Part shown: piece by piece, positions 46,668-56,353 of the stretch
How positions within the stretch are numbered: position 1 is the first letter of the stretch
How the letters are laid out: each line of letters begins with the position of its first letter
Assembly: GCA_049487715.1 (NCBI GenBank)
Contig: CP150550.1
Location: 496,001 to 560,000, forward strand
Reading direction: 5' to 3'
Length of the DNA stretch: 64,000 nucleotides
Source: Pycnococcus provasolii
Lineage: Eukaryota; Chlorophyta; Pseudoscourfieldiophyceae; Pseudoscourfieldiales
Notes under the pieces: generated by a model
Seen by the model: only the letters and a program-made list of their open reading frames with translations
Databases searched by the model: none
Told to the model about the DNA's origin: nothing
Position numbers and translations under genes: made by a program

Positions 46668-49322
46668 TCAGTCACAGAAGAGGTGCACGTCTCCGTCGGC
46701 GCCGGCTGTGAATAGCCAAGGCTGACGTGGGTGAAAGCAAGTGGCCGTCACTCCCTCGCCCGTCTTAGGCACCGTGTGCACGCGGCGGAATGTCTTGAGC
46801 GGAATTACCGTCGGGTTGCTCATGAGGTCGGCGTACACCATGCCATGGTATACGTGCACCGTCGCGTCGTCGCAGCACGCAACGAATAGCGGGCGTCGCG
46901 GGTGAAATGCCAAAGCTGAGATTGCCGCACCTGCACCCGCGGCATTCTTTGAGGCTGCTCGGCTCAGGCCGAGACGAAGCACCTTGTAAGGCTTCGTTGA
47001 AAGGTCTGTGTCAAACCACGACACCGTGCCGTCTTCCGCACCGCAGAGGAAATGGTCACCGCTAGAGTGCACAGGGCAACCGGCGCGAAGGCTCAGGCTG
47101 GCGCTCGTTCCAGAGAGGAACTTCTTTACCAGCGCCCTACGAGAAAGGTCGTACATGCGAACGTGATTCATCGTTCCCAGGAAAAGTTGTGGCTTCGATG
47201 GGTGGAAAGAGACGAACTTCAGTCCGCCGAATGTCTTGCTGAAAGGCTTGGCACTCTCACACGAGCTCAGGCGATGGATCACCACCGCAGACGAGTCGCC
47301 AGATCTATTGTGTAGAGCGTTGACGGAGACGAAGTAGTCACCCTTGCCGTGCCATGCCACGGAGCTGCATGGTACGAAGTTTGCGCGGTTCGCACGAGGC
47401 AGGCTGATGCTCACCGCACCTTGACCTGTGAGGCGCGCGTACGGACCAGTGCAGAACGCTCCCGCAGCGCGGTCGTGCTCGTAGGTGCCCCAGCTTGCCA
47501 CGCTTGCCTCGCTGCCTTCCGTCGCGGCTGCCGCCGCGGCGCGAGTTTTATGTCTTGCCACCCAAACAGCGCTCACAGTGTCCGCGAGTGGGCCGTGTGC
47601 GCTGGTGTCGCCAGCCTGACGACGCTGCTTTGACGACTTGGCAAGGTTGGCATTCGACGCAGCAGCTGCTACCGATGCCGCCGCCTCCGCAGCTGCAGGA
47701 CCTACGGCAGGCATCACGAGGAGAACGCGGCTCCCGTACGCAACCGCAAGCACCGGTGCCGCTGCTGCACGGCTTTCTCCCAACGGAAGACTGTTGTCCG
47801 ATATAGTGCCAACCGCAGGTCGCCAGGAAATGTGGCGCACTGCCGCCTCGTCCCTATCATCCTCCGTCGGTATTGGAAGCGAGAAGCGCAGGACCTCGAC
47901 GGACGTCAGCACGTCAAAGATTGCAACGACGTGATCGTCGAATCCCACGGCGACCGTTTCACCGCTCGGATCCACAGCCACCGCAACGGCCGCGGCGCGC
48001 GCGCCGGAAGCCTTCGCCGTCCGGCTCGTATCGCCTCGTTGATACGTGACATGCCTCAGGCGTGGGTACGGGCGCAGGTCTGACAGCTTGGGCAATGCCG
48101 GCAGCAAGCTGCGTGGATCAATGTTGATGCGCTTCTTCTCCACGCGTGGGCACAGGTAGAGGTCAAGGCATCGTTCGAAGCGCTCACTGACGAGCTTATC
48201 GTAGGCAGGAATTTGGCGCATGGATGGTATGGGCGCCCCAAGCATACGATCGTCATCCTTTTCTGTCGCCTCCTTGAGCGCGTCGTCCTCGCCAGTGGCT
48301 CCCTGCTCCTCCTGCTCCTCCTTGAGATATTCCGTGGGTGGATTGTAGCTCTGCCCATGTCCAGGTCGTCGCTGCTTCGGTGCGGCGACGTGGCTGAGCT
48401 TCTTCATTCGCGCGGAGAGTCCCTCGGCGTACGGCCTTCCGTCCTCGAGCAGTGCGTCGCCGTCGTCGCCCCACAGCAGGTATGGCTCTGATCCTCCCTC
48501 TGCCGCCTTTGCCTCCTCCTCTCGCTTCTGCGCGAGCGTCTTGAGCGTTCCCTTGCGCAGTGCACGCACCAACTTGAGCACCTTTTTCGCCTCGTGCTTC
48601 GACGGCACGAACCGTCGCTTCGGCTCCGGTGCTGCAGATAGGGGCATGATTTCCGTTTCTCTGGAGAACCAGTCGTCGAAAGGCGCGTGCGGATTAATGG
48701 CTCTGCTTGGCATGCGTCCCTCTCTTAGCCGACGAAGCAGGTCTAGTTCGCCCGGCGTGACGTTCACGGTTCGCCCTTCATACTCGTCGTAGAAGCTTCG
48801 TGCATCCTTCCCGCCTTCGACGCGCTTGAGGAACCAGTCGATGGCGTCCGTCGGCGGTTCCCCAGCCCCTCCTCCAGCCCCTTCTTTGACAACTTTCTCG
48901 CCGTGTTTATCGTACCCGACGTGGTCTTCGTGTCTGTACCAGTCCGCGACAGGCACGGCGCCGACCGTGTTCCTTTTGGTGTCGTCGTCGTCTTCCGAGG
49001 AGTCGCTGTCGTCATCTTGATGTGGATTATCCGCGTCGTCTTCATCCGCGTGTATTTCGTCGTGTAAGACGAGTTCGTCAAAGTCGTCTTCATCAGAATC
49101 ATTGTCATCCTCCTCCTCAGAATCATCCTCCTCCCCAGAATCATCATCATTCCCACCATCGTATTCTTCTGACAAGCCGGAGTCGGAGTCGTCCAGGACC
49201 AACTCCTCAGACAACTCCGACTCAGAGACCAACTCCTCCGACAACTCCGAGTCAGAGAAGGAGCCGTCGTCACCACCCTCATCAATGTCGCCGTGCTTGT
49301 GTATCTGCTCGAGCTTGCCCAT
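46668..49322 (-). CDS. BOP1: BOP1/Erb1 ribosome biogenesis protein (WD40)
   Basis: ATG at 49322 (MGKLEQIHKH), 884 residues; the frame is open 23 codons upstream without need. The N-terminal 125 residues are very acidic. A BOP1 N-terminal domain follows: WYRHEDHVGYDKHGEKV near 150, IDWFLKRVEGG near 185, FDDWFSRETEIMPL near 240, RRFVPSKHEAKKVLKLVRAL near 260, then PAYDKLVSERFERCLDLYLC and RINIDPRSLLPALPKLSDLR near 390-435. The C-terminal half is a WD40 propeller. BOP1 works with PES1 and WDR12 (PeBoW) in 27S/32S pre-rRNA processing in the nucleolus. It shares a short divergent promoter with GatC. Confidence 0.95.
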   Translation of the reverse strand: MGKLEQIHKHGDIDEGGDDGSFSDSELSEELVSESELSEELVLDDSDSGLSEEYDGGNDDDSGEEDDSEEEDDNDSDEDDFDELVLHDEIHADEDDADNPHQDDDSDSSEDDDDTKRNTVGAVPVADWYRHEDHVGYDKHGEKVVKEGAGGGAGEPPTDAIDWFLKRVEGGKDARSFYDEYEGRTVNVTPGELDLLRRLREGRMPSRAINPHAPFDDWFSRETEIMPLSAAPEPKRRFVPSKHEAKKVLKLVRALRKGTLKTLAQKREEEAKAAEGGSEPYLLWGDDGDALLEDGRPYAEGLSARMKKLSHVAAPKQRRPGHGQSYNPPTEYLKEEQEEQGATGEDDALKEATEKDDDRMLGAPIPSMRQIPAYDKLVSERFERCLDLYLCPRVEKKRINIDPRSLLPALPKLSDLRPYPRLRHVTYQRGDTSRTAKASGARAAAVAVAVDPSGETVAVGFDDHVVAIFDVLTSVEVLRFSLPIPTEDDRDEAAVRHISWRPAVGTISDNSLPLGESRAAAAPVLAVAYGSRVLLVMPAVGPAAAEAAASVAAAASNANLAKSSKQRRQAGDTSAHGPLADTVSAVWVARHKTRAAAAAATEGSEASVASWGTYEHDRAAGAFCTGPYARLTGQGAVSISLPRANRANFVPCSSVAWHGKGDYFVSVNALHNRSGDSSAVVIHRLSSCESAKPFSKTFGGLKFVSFHPSKPQLFLGTMNHVRMYDLSRRALVKKFLSGTSASLSLRAGCPVHSSGDHFLCGAEDGTVSWFDTDLSTKPYKVLRLGLSRAASKNAAGAGAAISALAFHPRRPLFVACCDDATVHVYHGMVYADLMSNPTVIPLKTFRRVHTVPKTGEGVTATCFHPRQPWLFTAGADGDVHLFCD

Positions 49323-49519
49323 GACAACTACAGTATTTCCGTGCGTGCGAGGATTATTTATTCTATTGGGACAAGCCGCCGCCGCCGCCAAAGTCCACCT
49401 TTATATTCGGGGTTGGAGGTTGGAGATTTCAGAGTTTCAGATATATGATTTTAGGGGTTGGTTCCCTGGTTTCACCCCCCACCTTTTTCCCCCTCGGAGT
49501 TTCCCATCTTTTACGACAC

Positions 49520-50158
49520 ATGCCCAACGCACTCGCTTTTCGTGCCATGCTCAATCATGTGCACGGGAACGTGGCGAACTGTGCCTACTCCTTGTGCTCG
49601 ACTTCGCTTTTCGGGCCTCTCTTCACGTCGACTCTTCTTTTGGGGACTTCTCGTTTATGCAGTCACTTCACGTCTTTCACAAGTGATAGCGGGGCGGGTG
49701 ATGGGGCACCAACACCAACATCAGCACCGAAAGGCATATCTGACGACGAAGTGACACGCATCGCAGCCCTGGCGCGCATACCTGTCGCACCAGCGCACAC
49801 GTCGTCCGTGGCTGTGGCGTCGACGCAAGGGAGGGAAGCAAAAGGTGCGCAAAGCCACCACCCGCGGAGCACAACCGCCCTGCGACGAGGCGTCGACGAT
49901 GCGCTCGCCTTCCTTTCCAAGGGACTTGACGACCCGCACGTGCGCGCGCGAGTTCAAGGCGTGCCGCCGCTCTACTCGCCCGTAGAGATGGAGTGGGACG
50001 ACAACGCGCACCAGGCTGGAGGGGAGTCGCGCTTCGCAGCAAGCAGAGCGTGCACGAGCCCGTGGCGCAGCGCGGTTTGCGCGAGAAGCCTGCGCGCGAA
50101 CGCGAGCCACACCGTCAGCGACGGCGGCGGATTCGTGTACGTCGTCGAGCGGCCGTGA
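49520..50158 (+). CDS. GATC: Organelle glutamyl-tRNA(Gln) amidotransferase subunit C
   Basis: ATG 49520 chosen, 212 residues (an ATG at 49445 is possible). The first 75 residues are a Ser/Leu/Phe-rich transit peptide. The family region runs ISDDEVTRIAALARI (about 76-90), then after a low-complexity insert RGVDDALAFLSKGL, VPPLYSPVEMEWDDN, and a C-terminal end SLRANASHTVSDGGGFVYVV matching the GatC ending in a Phe-Val-Val strand. GatC stabilises the GatA/GatB complex that turns Glu-tRNA(Gln) into Gln-tRNA(Gln) in mitochondria or plastids. The two inserted stretches are unusual for this roughly 95-residue family. Confidence is moderate because the match is short. Confidence 0.7.
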   Translation: MPNALAFRAMLNHVHGNVANCAYSLCSTSLFGPLFTSTLLLGTSRLCSHFTSFTSDSGAGDGAPTPTSAPKGISDDEVTRIAALARIPVAPAHTSSVAVASTQGREAKGAQSHHPRSTTALRRGVDDALAFLSKGLDDPHVRARVQGVPPLYSPVEMEWDDNAHQAGGESRFAASRACTSPWRSAVCARSLRANASHTVSDGGGFVYVVERP

Positions 50159-50258
50159 CGCACGACCGCATGTACCAAATAACACTATCGTAAGAATACT
50201 GTATCCATATTTGTACCACTAAGAAGTACCATTTTTTCCAGCCCAAGCCCTAATCGCC

Positions 50259-50281
50259 AACCCTAACCCTAACCCTAACCC
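50259..50281 (+). repeat. Interstitial telomere-type repeat (CCCTAA)n
   Basis: Three to four units on the coding strand of the gene at 50757. Confidence 0.85.
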
Positions 50282-50327
50282 GAGCTCTAATCCCACCACG
50301 GGGTCCCCCTCTTTTTGATTTTTCTTT

Positions 50328-50503
50328 GGGGGGAGGTTTATGTAATTTTGGGGGGAGTTGTGGGGGGGTGGGGGGGGGGGGAAGGAGAAAGAAAAAAAAA
50401 AAAAAAATAATAATATTTTTAATAAAAAAAAAAAAAAAGGGGGGAAGGAAAGAAGAAAATATTTTTTATATTATAAAAAAAAAAATAAATATAGTAAATG
50501 GAG

Positions 50504-50540
<37 letters not shown>
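50328..50540 (+). repeat. Low-complexity homopolymer zone (G runs, then A/T runs)
   Basis: GGGG and TTTT blocks, then long A runs including one of roughly 35 A (about 50504-50539). Composition changes sharply from the GC-rich flanks. Confidence 0.85.
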
Positions 50541-50543
<3 letters not shown>

Positions 50544-50756
50544 TCCTTTTGCAAGCTCGTTTTCCCCCTCTCGTCCCCGGACACCTTCTGAGGCTTTCTG
50601 GCTGATTTCATGGGATTAGATTCCGGCCATCAATCAGTGCGTTTCTTTTGTACCTAGAAAGAAGAAGAGAGTGATGTCGCTCGCGCGCCCTTAAAGGTAA
50701 CACTGCCTCTGTCACATTAGGTGGGTGAGCTCTCTGCGGGTGTGTTGTGTGCGGCC

Positions 50757-51963
50757 ATGACCGCAGGAGGTGCGGCAGGAGGAGGCGCACTGCCCGCGCT
50801 GTCGCTGCGACGCCTGCAAATTGACCCTGACACGGGAATACCATCGCCAACGGCGGCAGAATCAACAAGCCGACGCAACCCGCGGAACGTCGTCACTGTG
50901 CGCGCAAGGCGCGTGCTCGTCGTCGCACTTGCACTATGGACGTGCATGCTCCTCGGCGACCTCGTCAAGGGTGTGACAGTGCGATATCGGGACAAACGCC
51001 TGGACGATTCCGAAGAAGAGGTGGACACCGAAGCTGCAGTGGGCGCAGCCACCGAGGCTGAAGGGACAAGGCCACGCTCGTCTAGACCGAGTATCTCGGA
51101 ACGCATACGAGAGCGGCGAGCGGTGGAATGGGCCAAGGCGATGCGGCGTGTCGAGACTGGACACGCGCATAAGTTCTGGGTGAAGCAGGCGGCTGAGGTA
51201 CGCAAAGCCCTCGCACCCATAAGACTTTTACTGTCTCACAACACGACTCACACGACTCACACGACTCACACACGTGCGCGCGTTGGCCCGCGGATTTTGT
51301 CAGGTTAAGGAACGTCAGGAGAAGGAGGAGCGTGCGAAGAGACTCGCGCAAATCAAAAAGATGGAGAGGTACGACTCGAATGAACGTTACCGCGAGCGCC
51401 TTGCGATTCTCAAGGAGCAAGACGAGCGACTTGAATCACTGCTAAGCGCCGCGAGGGAACGCGGCGAGCATATCGACGGCTGGGAGAACCTTCCGTTGGC
51501 CGAGGTTCGCCGCATAGATGAGGAGTTGCGCGGCGTTCCCACGTGGCACAACGGCCGATGCGACGGATGTACTGGCGATGAGATGACGGGATGCTGCCCC
51601 GAGCGCGTTCGTGTTGGCAACATTCGCACTTGGCAGACGTCGCTACCATCTGTTACTGTCGAAAATCTTAAGCTGATGCAAGTTGGCAGGAAGCGACGGC
51701 GTGATGATCTCAATACAGCGATGCATCGCCAGCCTCACGTCGGCGGCATTTTGGATGAGCGCGGTCACATTGTGGACACGCGCTCTGAGCCAGGCCTTGA
51801 AAAACTCAAGAAGCTCAGAAATGCCGTCGCAACCGGAGCGTCGACCACGGAGGCGTGGGTTGGTGTTGTGGAGGCGACAGCTCGACATGCAATCGACGAG
51901 CAACATGGTCACGAAGATGACGGTGATGATAAACAGCTTGATCGGAGACGACGACTTCGTTGA
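50757..51963 (+). CDS. Unknown single-pass membrane protein with coiled coil, two exons
   Basis: Exon 1 50757-51197 (147 codons), intron 51198-51303 (donor GTACGC, acceptor TTTTGTCAG, 106 bases), exon 2 51304-51963; 366 residues. One membrane helix (about residues 47-66, RRVLVVALALWTCMLLGDLV) is preceded by a basic segment, followed by an acidic region (EEEVDTE), then a strongly helical, charged coiled coil (about 115-225) crossing the exon junction (KFWVKQAAE|VKERQEKEERAK). A small Cys-rich patch lies near 235-255 (GRCDGCTGDEMTGCCPERV) that could bind metal, then a C-terminal tail with LEKLKKLRNAVATG and a basic end. Not recognised. The intron includes a CACGACT tandem. Confidence 0.75.
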
Positions 51964-52304
51964 ACTTTGGAACTACCGCTTGACACTTGGGTCGAAGACG
52001 CCGACGAGGACTTTTTATTCGAAAATATATCTCGTACCCTAGAAGTGTGTATGCAGTGTGTGTTTGTGTACAGTGTGTGTAAAGTACCTCAGCTCCAAGA
52101 CAGCTTCCTTTTCCCACAAGTTGGAATCCTTTTGGATACAACAAGCGCAAGTGGAGTTCTCACGCCGGACGCGAGCAAAAGTCGCTTCGCTTCGCTTCGC
52201 GTCGCGTCTTTGACTGGGCTGAACGGTGAATGTGAAAAGTGTGAACGGACGACCGTTGGACAAAGCAAAGTACATTCCATTACTGAAAGAGCAGTCTTTA
52301 GCAT
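51964..52304. other. Convergent 3' flank, contains dispersed element copy 2
   Basis: No gene. The SmD1 side carries the element at 52141-52286. Elsewhere a CGCTTCGCTT repeat near 52180-52200. Confidence 0.6.
52141..52286 (-). repeat. Dispersed 3'-flank element, copy 2 (downstream of SmD1)
   Basis: Read on the minus strand it starts 20 bases after the SmD1 stop: CAGTAATGGAATG, then ACGGTCGTCCGTTCACAC (identical 18-mer to copy 1), two bases, TTCACATTCA, and further on GCGTCCGGCGTGAGAACTCC and CTTGCGCTTGTTGT. Confidence 0.75.
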
Positions 52305-52679
52305 TTATGGTCGTGGTCCTCCGCGACCACGACCACGTCCGCGTCCGCGCCCACGGCCAAGAGATGCGCCACCCGCCTTCGCCTTCGCCGCCGTTCCAGC
52401 CTTCTTCGGCTTTTGTGTCGCTTCCTTCTGAACGTCTGCGAGAATGGACTCGAGGTTGAGTGTGTCAGGCAGAATGTAGTACCGTATGTTCGCCCCTCTG
52501 ATGGACGTTTGGTCCAGCGACATGGGCGGCTGTCCCTTGACAGTGAGTTTCACCTTCTTCAGGTGTGTGTTCATTGCGCCGTCCACACCCACGATAGTTC
52601 CCGTGAGCGACGTTCCATTTTTCAGCTCAATCGTCACCGTTTCGTTCGCGAGCTTCATGAGAAAACGAACGAGCTTCAT
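52305..52679 (-). CDS. SNRPD1: Small nuclear ribonucleoprotein SmD1
   Basis: 124 residues, ATG 52679. Sm fold: Sm1 motif [20 protein letters not shown] with Asp-Gly-Ala-Met-Asn, and Sm2 motif [13 protein letters not shown]. The tail is a GRG/RG repeat (about residues 106-121), typical of SmD1 and a methylation site for PRMT5-type enzymes. Part of the seven-member ring on U1, U2, U4 and U5 snRNA, so a spliceosome core component; consistent with the introns seen. The ATG is followed by LVRFLMKL as in the family. Divergent from EF-Ts. Confidence 0.95.
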   Translation of the reverse strand: MKLVRFLMKLANETVTIELKNGTSLTGTIVGVDGAMNTHLKKVKLTVKGQPPMSLDQTSIRGANIRYYILPDTLNLESILADVQKEATQKPKKAGTAAKAKAGGASLGRGRGRGRGRGRGGPRP

Positions 52680-53231
52680 GGTGGGCAGAAGGCAAGCTTA
52701 TCAGACACACAACAACACAACCACAACACGAGAGAGAGAGTCAGAGAGATGCCGGACGCCACCAATATATAATAAAACACGCACACGCACCACGCACGCA
52801 CGCACAGGCAACAGGTGACACAACAAGAGTATAAACCAACTTGACGAAACCACGAGAATGAGAGCAAGAAGATGGGCCCACAACCCAACACAAGACTGGT
52901 AACACGCCGCCGCCACGGAGGAGGGGGGAAACCCTAACCCCTAAACCTGGAATAACCCTAACCTTAGCTGGAGTTAGGGGTTCCGAAGAACCCTAACCCT
53001 AACCCTAACCCTAACCCTAACCCGAAAATTCCATTCGTCCATGGGCATGCATTCGGCACATCCATTCGTGCAAGATTTCAATCCAAGGACGGTTCCCCCT
53101 TGTGTGTGGCTCTGGTTGCTTTGGCTATTTCCCTTTTCTTCCTCCTCCGCCTCTCCTCGGCCTTCGAGGGGGAACGCTATCCGCAAACCGCCGGCCCCTC
53201 TTCCTCCCCACATTTTTCCACAAAAACGGTC
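52680..53231. promoter_or_regulatory. Divergent SmD1/EF-Ts promoter
   Basis: No gene supported. Holds several CCCTAA blocks: near 52929-52945 (with CCCCTAA), 52953-52962 and the main array at 52989-53023. Confidence 0.6.
52989..53023 (+). repeat. Interstitial telomere-type repeat (CCCTAA)5
   Basis: Five units ending CCC, 209 bases before the proposed EF-Ts ATG (53232), CCCTAA on the EF-Ts coding strand. Confidence 0.88.
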
Positions 53232-54070
53232 ATGTTGGCGCGACACTCTGCCTGTGCTGCTCAGCGTCCTCAGCAGCGTGCTCGGGGGAGTAGTAGCGTG
53301 GTAAGGGGGGTGGTGCGCAGCGTCGTGGTTCAGCTTCGTTGACCTCGCCGGCTCGGTCGTCGGTGGTTTCCTTCGCTTCGCGCAGTGTCGTTCTCGCAGC
53401 CGCCGAAGCGCAGAAAATATCTGCCAAGGATGTCAAGGCGCTCCGCGATGCCACTGGCGCGGGCATGATGGACGCCAAGAAGGCGCTGCAGGAGTGCAAC
53501 GGAAGCATCGAGGAGGCGAAAGACTGGCTGAAGAAGAAGGGCATGGCGTCGGCAGACAAGAAGCAGGGACGCGTCGCTGCGGAGGGTGGCATCTTCAGCT
53601 ACGTGCACCTCGGCTCCAAGCTCGGGGTGCTCTGCGAGGTGAACTGCGAGACGGACTTCGTCGCGCGAGGTGAGAAGTTCCAGGAGGTGGCTAACGACAT
53701 TGCGATGCAGATTGCCGCGAGTCCGTCTGTGGAGGTTGTCAGCCTCGAGGACGTCAGCGAGGAGATGCTGGACCGCGAGCGTAAGATCGAGATGGAGAAG
53801 GAGGACCTGCAGGGCAAGCCGGACGAGATTAAGGCGAAGATTGTCGACGGTCGCATTGGCAAGATTGCCAAGACGCTCGCCCTTCTCGAGCAGCCTTTCA
53901 TCAAGGATACGAACATGAGCGTTTCGGATTACATCAAGTCAGCGACCGCTGAGATTGGCGAGAAGATCGCCGTCGCTCGCTTCACGAAGTTCGAGTTGGG
54001 TGCGACGATTGTCAAAGAAGAGAAGAAGAGTTTCGCGGAGGAAATTGCCGAGGTGACGGGCAAGGCTTAA
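53232..54070 (+). CDS. TSFM: Elongation factor Ts, organelle (mitochondrial) form; proposed two exons
   Basis: The main frame starts only at a TTG (53339). ATG 53232 encodes MLARHSACAAQRPQQRARGS, an Arg/Ala-rich mitochondrial presequence, joined in phase by an inferred intron 53301-53413 (donor GTAAGG, acceptor AGCGCAG, 113 bases), giving 241 residues. After it come KISAKDVKALRDATGAGMMD (UBA-like N-terminal domain), an EVNCETDFVARG core typical of EF-Ts, and a dimerisation-type C-terminal region with KFELGATIVKEEKKSFAEEI. EF-Ts recharges EF-Tu with GTP in organelle translation. The family is certain; the exon structure is inference (other acceptors at 53385 and 53399 are out of frame). Confidence 0.9.
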
Positions 54071-54654
54071 TAAAAACCACCTTTAATTTTGTTTTCTTCT
54101 TTTTTTCGAGCTCTCTTACATAATAACGGCAGCGTCGTAAGGAGCCCATACAATAGATACTTTGCGAGCCTGATATCAGATGGAGAGAAAAACCGGTAAA
54201 ATACATACCAGGTCCCACCCAAGAAGGGATCCCCACCTACCTTAGCAATAGCTAAAGCTTAGGAGGAGGCGGGCCCCTAAGCTAGGGTTGTTGTTAGAAC
54301 TATGCGCGCGCCGCCTTTGTTTCAAGTTTCCACCAGCGCGCGCACACCCCCCCCCCCCCCAGGACGCCCTCCCAGGTTCGTTCATTCATTCCGGTGGAAC
54401 GCCTGACTCTCAGAGCACGTCTGCCTGTGTCTCCGCCTGCAGCAGCCATTCGGCTCCTCGGCAGTCTGGGAGGCATTGTGCAGTCTCGCAGTCTTGTCGC
54501 CTCGCTGCTGACGGACAAAGGTTCCTCTGCTCTGTCCGAGACCTCGCAGACATCTCTCCCTTTAATAATACAGAGTCCTCCTCCCCCTCCATTTGAGTCG
54601 TCGAGTGACTCTCTCCCCTCCTTGGCATACACCGTGGAGAACCAAACGAGCGAT
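54071..54654. other. Spacer between EF-Ts and small membrane protein gene
   Basis: An open frame without ATG runs from 54298 into the next gene; it encodes Ser/Pro-rich sequence and could be a 5' exon. A poly-C run lies at 54346-54360. Nothing else seen. Confidence 0.4.
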
Positions 54655-54984
54655 ATGCCCATGCCGGCACCCTTGCCGGCTCCTATACCTGGGTCACAAC
54701 AGGCGCGCAAGGCTGGACTGCAAGAGGAGAAAAAGAGACTGTTCGCCGTCATCGCTGCGCTCTTCCTTTTGATCGTGCTTTGGCAAGTGGTGAGCTACCA
54801 AAGTGTGGCAGCCAAGTTTCGCGGACCTAGGCCAGTGAGCATGGAGCCCGTTCACCTCACCCTGTCGAAGGAACAGGCTGAGCGCCTGCGTGCTCGTGAC
54901 CCGCTCGCTCGAACGCGCGCGCTTGCGTCTGGGTTGCGTACACGCATGTCACTACGAGCAAGCCAGGCAGCGGAAGTTGACTAG
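54655..54984 (+). CDS. Small single-pass membrane protein, unknown; 3'-UTR intron follows
   Basis: 109 residues from ATG 54655. A short Pro-rich start, then a basic segment (RKAGLQEEKKRL), a membrane helix (about 29-48, FAVIAALFLLIVLWQVVSY) and a polar C-terminus with LTLSKEQAERLRARDPLART. Unknown. The frame upstream is open to 54298 but has no ATG. The stop TAG (54982) lies 12 bases before a clear intron donor GTACGT at 54997, with acceptor TTTGCAG ending 55085 (89 bases), so the transcript appears to have a 3'-UTR intron. A longer spliced protein is possible. Confidence 0.5.
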   Translation: MPMPAPLPAPIPGSQQARKAGLQEEKKRLFAVIAALFLLIVLWQVVSYQSVAAKFRGPRPVSMEPVHLTLSKEQAERLRARDPLARTRALASGLRTRMSLRASQAAEVD

Positions 54985-55581
54985 GAGGAGGAGGAGGTAC
55001 GTTCGTTTCTCTCGCTTTGGTTTTGCTCTTTTCTTTTCTGGTCTGGTGGGTCGTCGTCGTCTCTGCTTGTGTCAACTGTTTGCAGTGATGAGACAACCTC
55101 GTGAGAGGATTCCTCGTTCGGAATGGGCTGGCACATGGCGCCGAGGCAATATAGGCGTCGTCAGTTTCGTGGACGACCATATACACCCATAGAATATGAG
55201 CAAATACAATCAACGACACAAGTGGCGACGACGACCAACTACGGCGCGCACGTTTTCTGTTTTGTTTGCTTTGCGTGCTCGGCGACACCGCAGCTTTTCA
55301 TGGCTGAAAGGTATCTAGTTGGTATCCTTTACATGATACATGAACTTCATTTTGTATCAGCCGACATGAAACTCGGGATCGCGTGTGGACAAATAAGTGT
55401 TTGTTCAAGGGCAAGGGTACGGATCTTCACTCACGCCGCCACCACGCAATTCCACACACACGCACGATACACAACACACAGGGAGAGAGAGAGACAGAGA
55501 GTATATATCGCGACTAGATCTTTTGTATTATTAAGATTTTATATTAAATATTATTTTTATTTTTTGAAAAAAAATTCATTC

Positions 55582-55625
55582 GGTACTTTTACTTCGTGCA
55601 CCGGTCGTCCATTCCCACTCACACC
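55582..55625 (+). repeat. Dispersed 3'-flank element, copy 3 (partial)
   Basis: GGTACTTTTACTTCGTG, CACCGGTCGTCC, ATTCCCACTCACACC: related to copy 1 (TTTACTTCGTC...ACGGTCGTCCGTTCACACC) but diverged. On the same strand as the upstream small membrane protein gene. Confidence 0.5.
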
Positions 55626-56088
55626 ACCCAGTGCACTCGACGGTCGCCTTTCACCGCGAGCGACGGGTGACATCGAAGGTTTGGCGTCCGACATACCTAT
55701 GCTTAACCTCCTCCGGTTGCGCTGAAGCATTGCAAGACGGCACGGCACGTTCGCGGAAAATGGCGGATGCACCAATAGTCCAATAATGTTTGTTGTTGTT
55801 GTTTTTTGTACGTTGATGAAGGTGGTCAAGATGCCAGCTGCGATGCGGCCACCACATGATGTCGTCGCCGCCAATTCGCCAAACTGCAAGCAACGTTCAA
55901 CGGGGCAACACCGACCCATGCATGGTAAGGCGACGCTTCAGCCAAAGTGCCGGTTCCCGCCCCGTCCGGCACACCGATCGCAGCTCAATCGGCCTGTCCC
56001 TGTCGTCGATGCCAGCTCGGATGTCCGCCTGGCCTTGTACGGTGAACCTGCCTTGCCTTCGTCGCCTTGCTTCTCATTGCTTCGCTTG

Positions 56089-56113
56089 AGTGAGTGAGTG
56101 AGTGAGTGAGTGA
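56089..56113 (+). repeat. TGAG microsatellite
   Basis: About six perfect TGAG units, non-coding. Confidence 0.9.
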
Positions 56114-56353
56114 ACGTCAGCCGTTAGCTGTGCTGTGTTGTATTATGCTAAATAACAGCATAGTAAGGTCTGCGGTTTCCGGTTGGCAATATGGCCTTAA
56201 CACACCTCTGAAACACTCTACCCGGTGGTGGTACGCCGTGCGTGGTGACGCGCAGCCGTGCAAGATGGGTGCGTCACTCCCCACTCCTCTCATCAATCGT
56301 CTGCATTCTCATCCTCAACCTCAGTGTCGCGCTCGTGGTGCGGTCACGTGAGC

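Larger units (their letters stand above)
50159..50756. other. Spacer with telomere-like block and an AT-rich homopolymer zone
   Basis: No gene supported. 50259-50281 is (CCCTAA)n; 50328-50540 is a run of G then A/T homopolymers, clearly unlike the surroundings. Upstream of the gene at 50757. Confidence 0.6.
54985..56353. other. 3' flank and promoter spacer, with intron, partial element copy and microsatellite
   Basis: Holds the 54997-55085 intron, a small frame after it, an AT-rich tail (55520-55580), a partial dispersed element copy (55582-55625) and a (TGAG)6 microsatellite at 56089-56113. A minus-strand frame 55557-55919 is weak and not called. Confidence 0.45.

Noticed and set aside
52141-52286. 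Possible shared small protein in the dispersed element (reverse-strand translation of copies 1 and 2 both give a CERTTV-like motif)
   Set aside because: Copies 3 and 4 have stops or frameshifts in the same reading, so the similarity is at nucleotide level.
55557-55919. 120-codon minus-strand frame
   Set aside because: Low-complexity, no good start or domain, overlaps the dispersed element copy 3 region and AT-rich tail.
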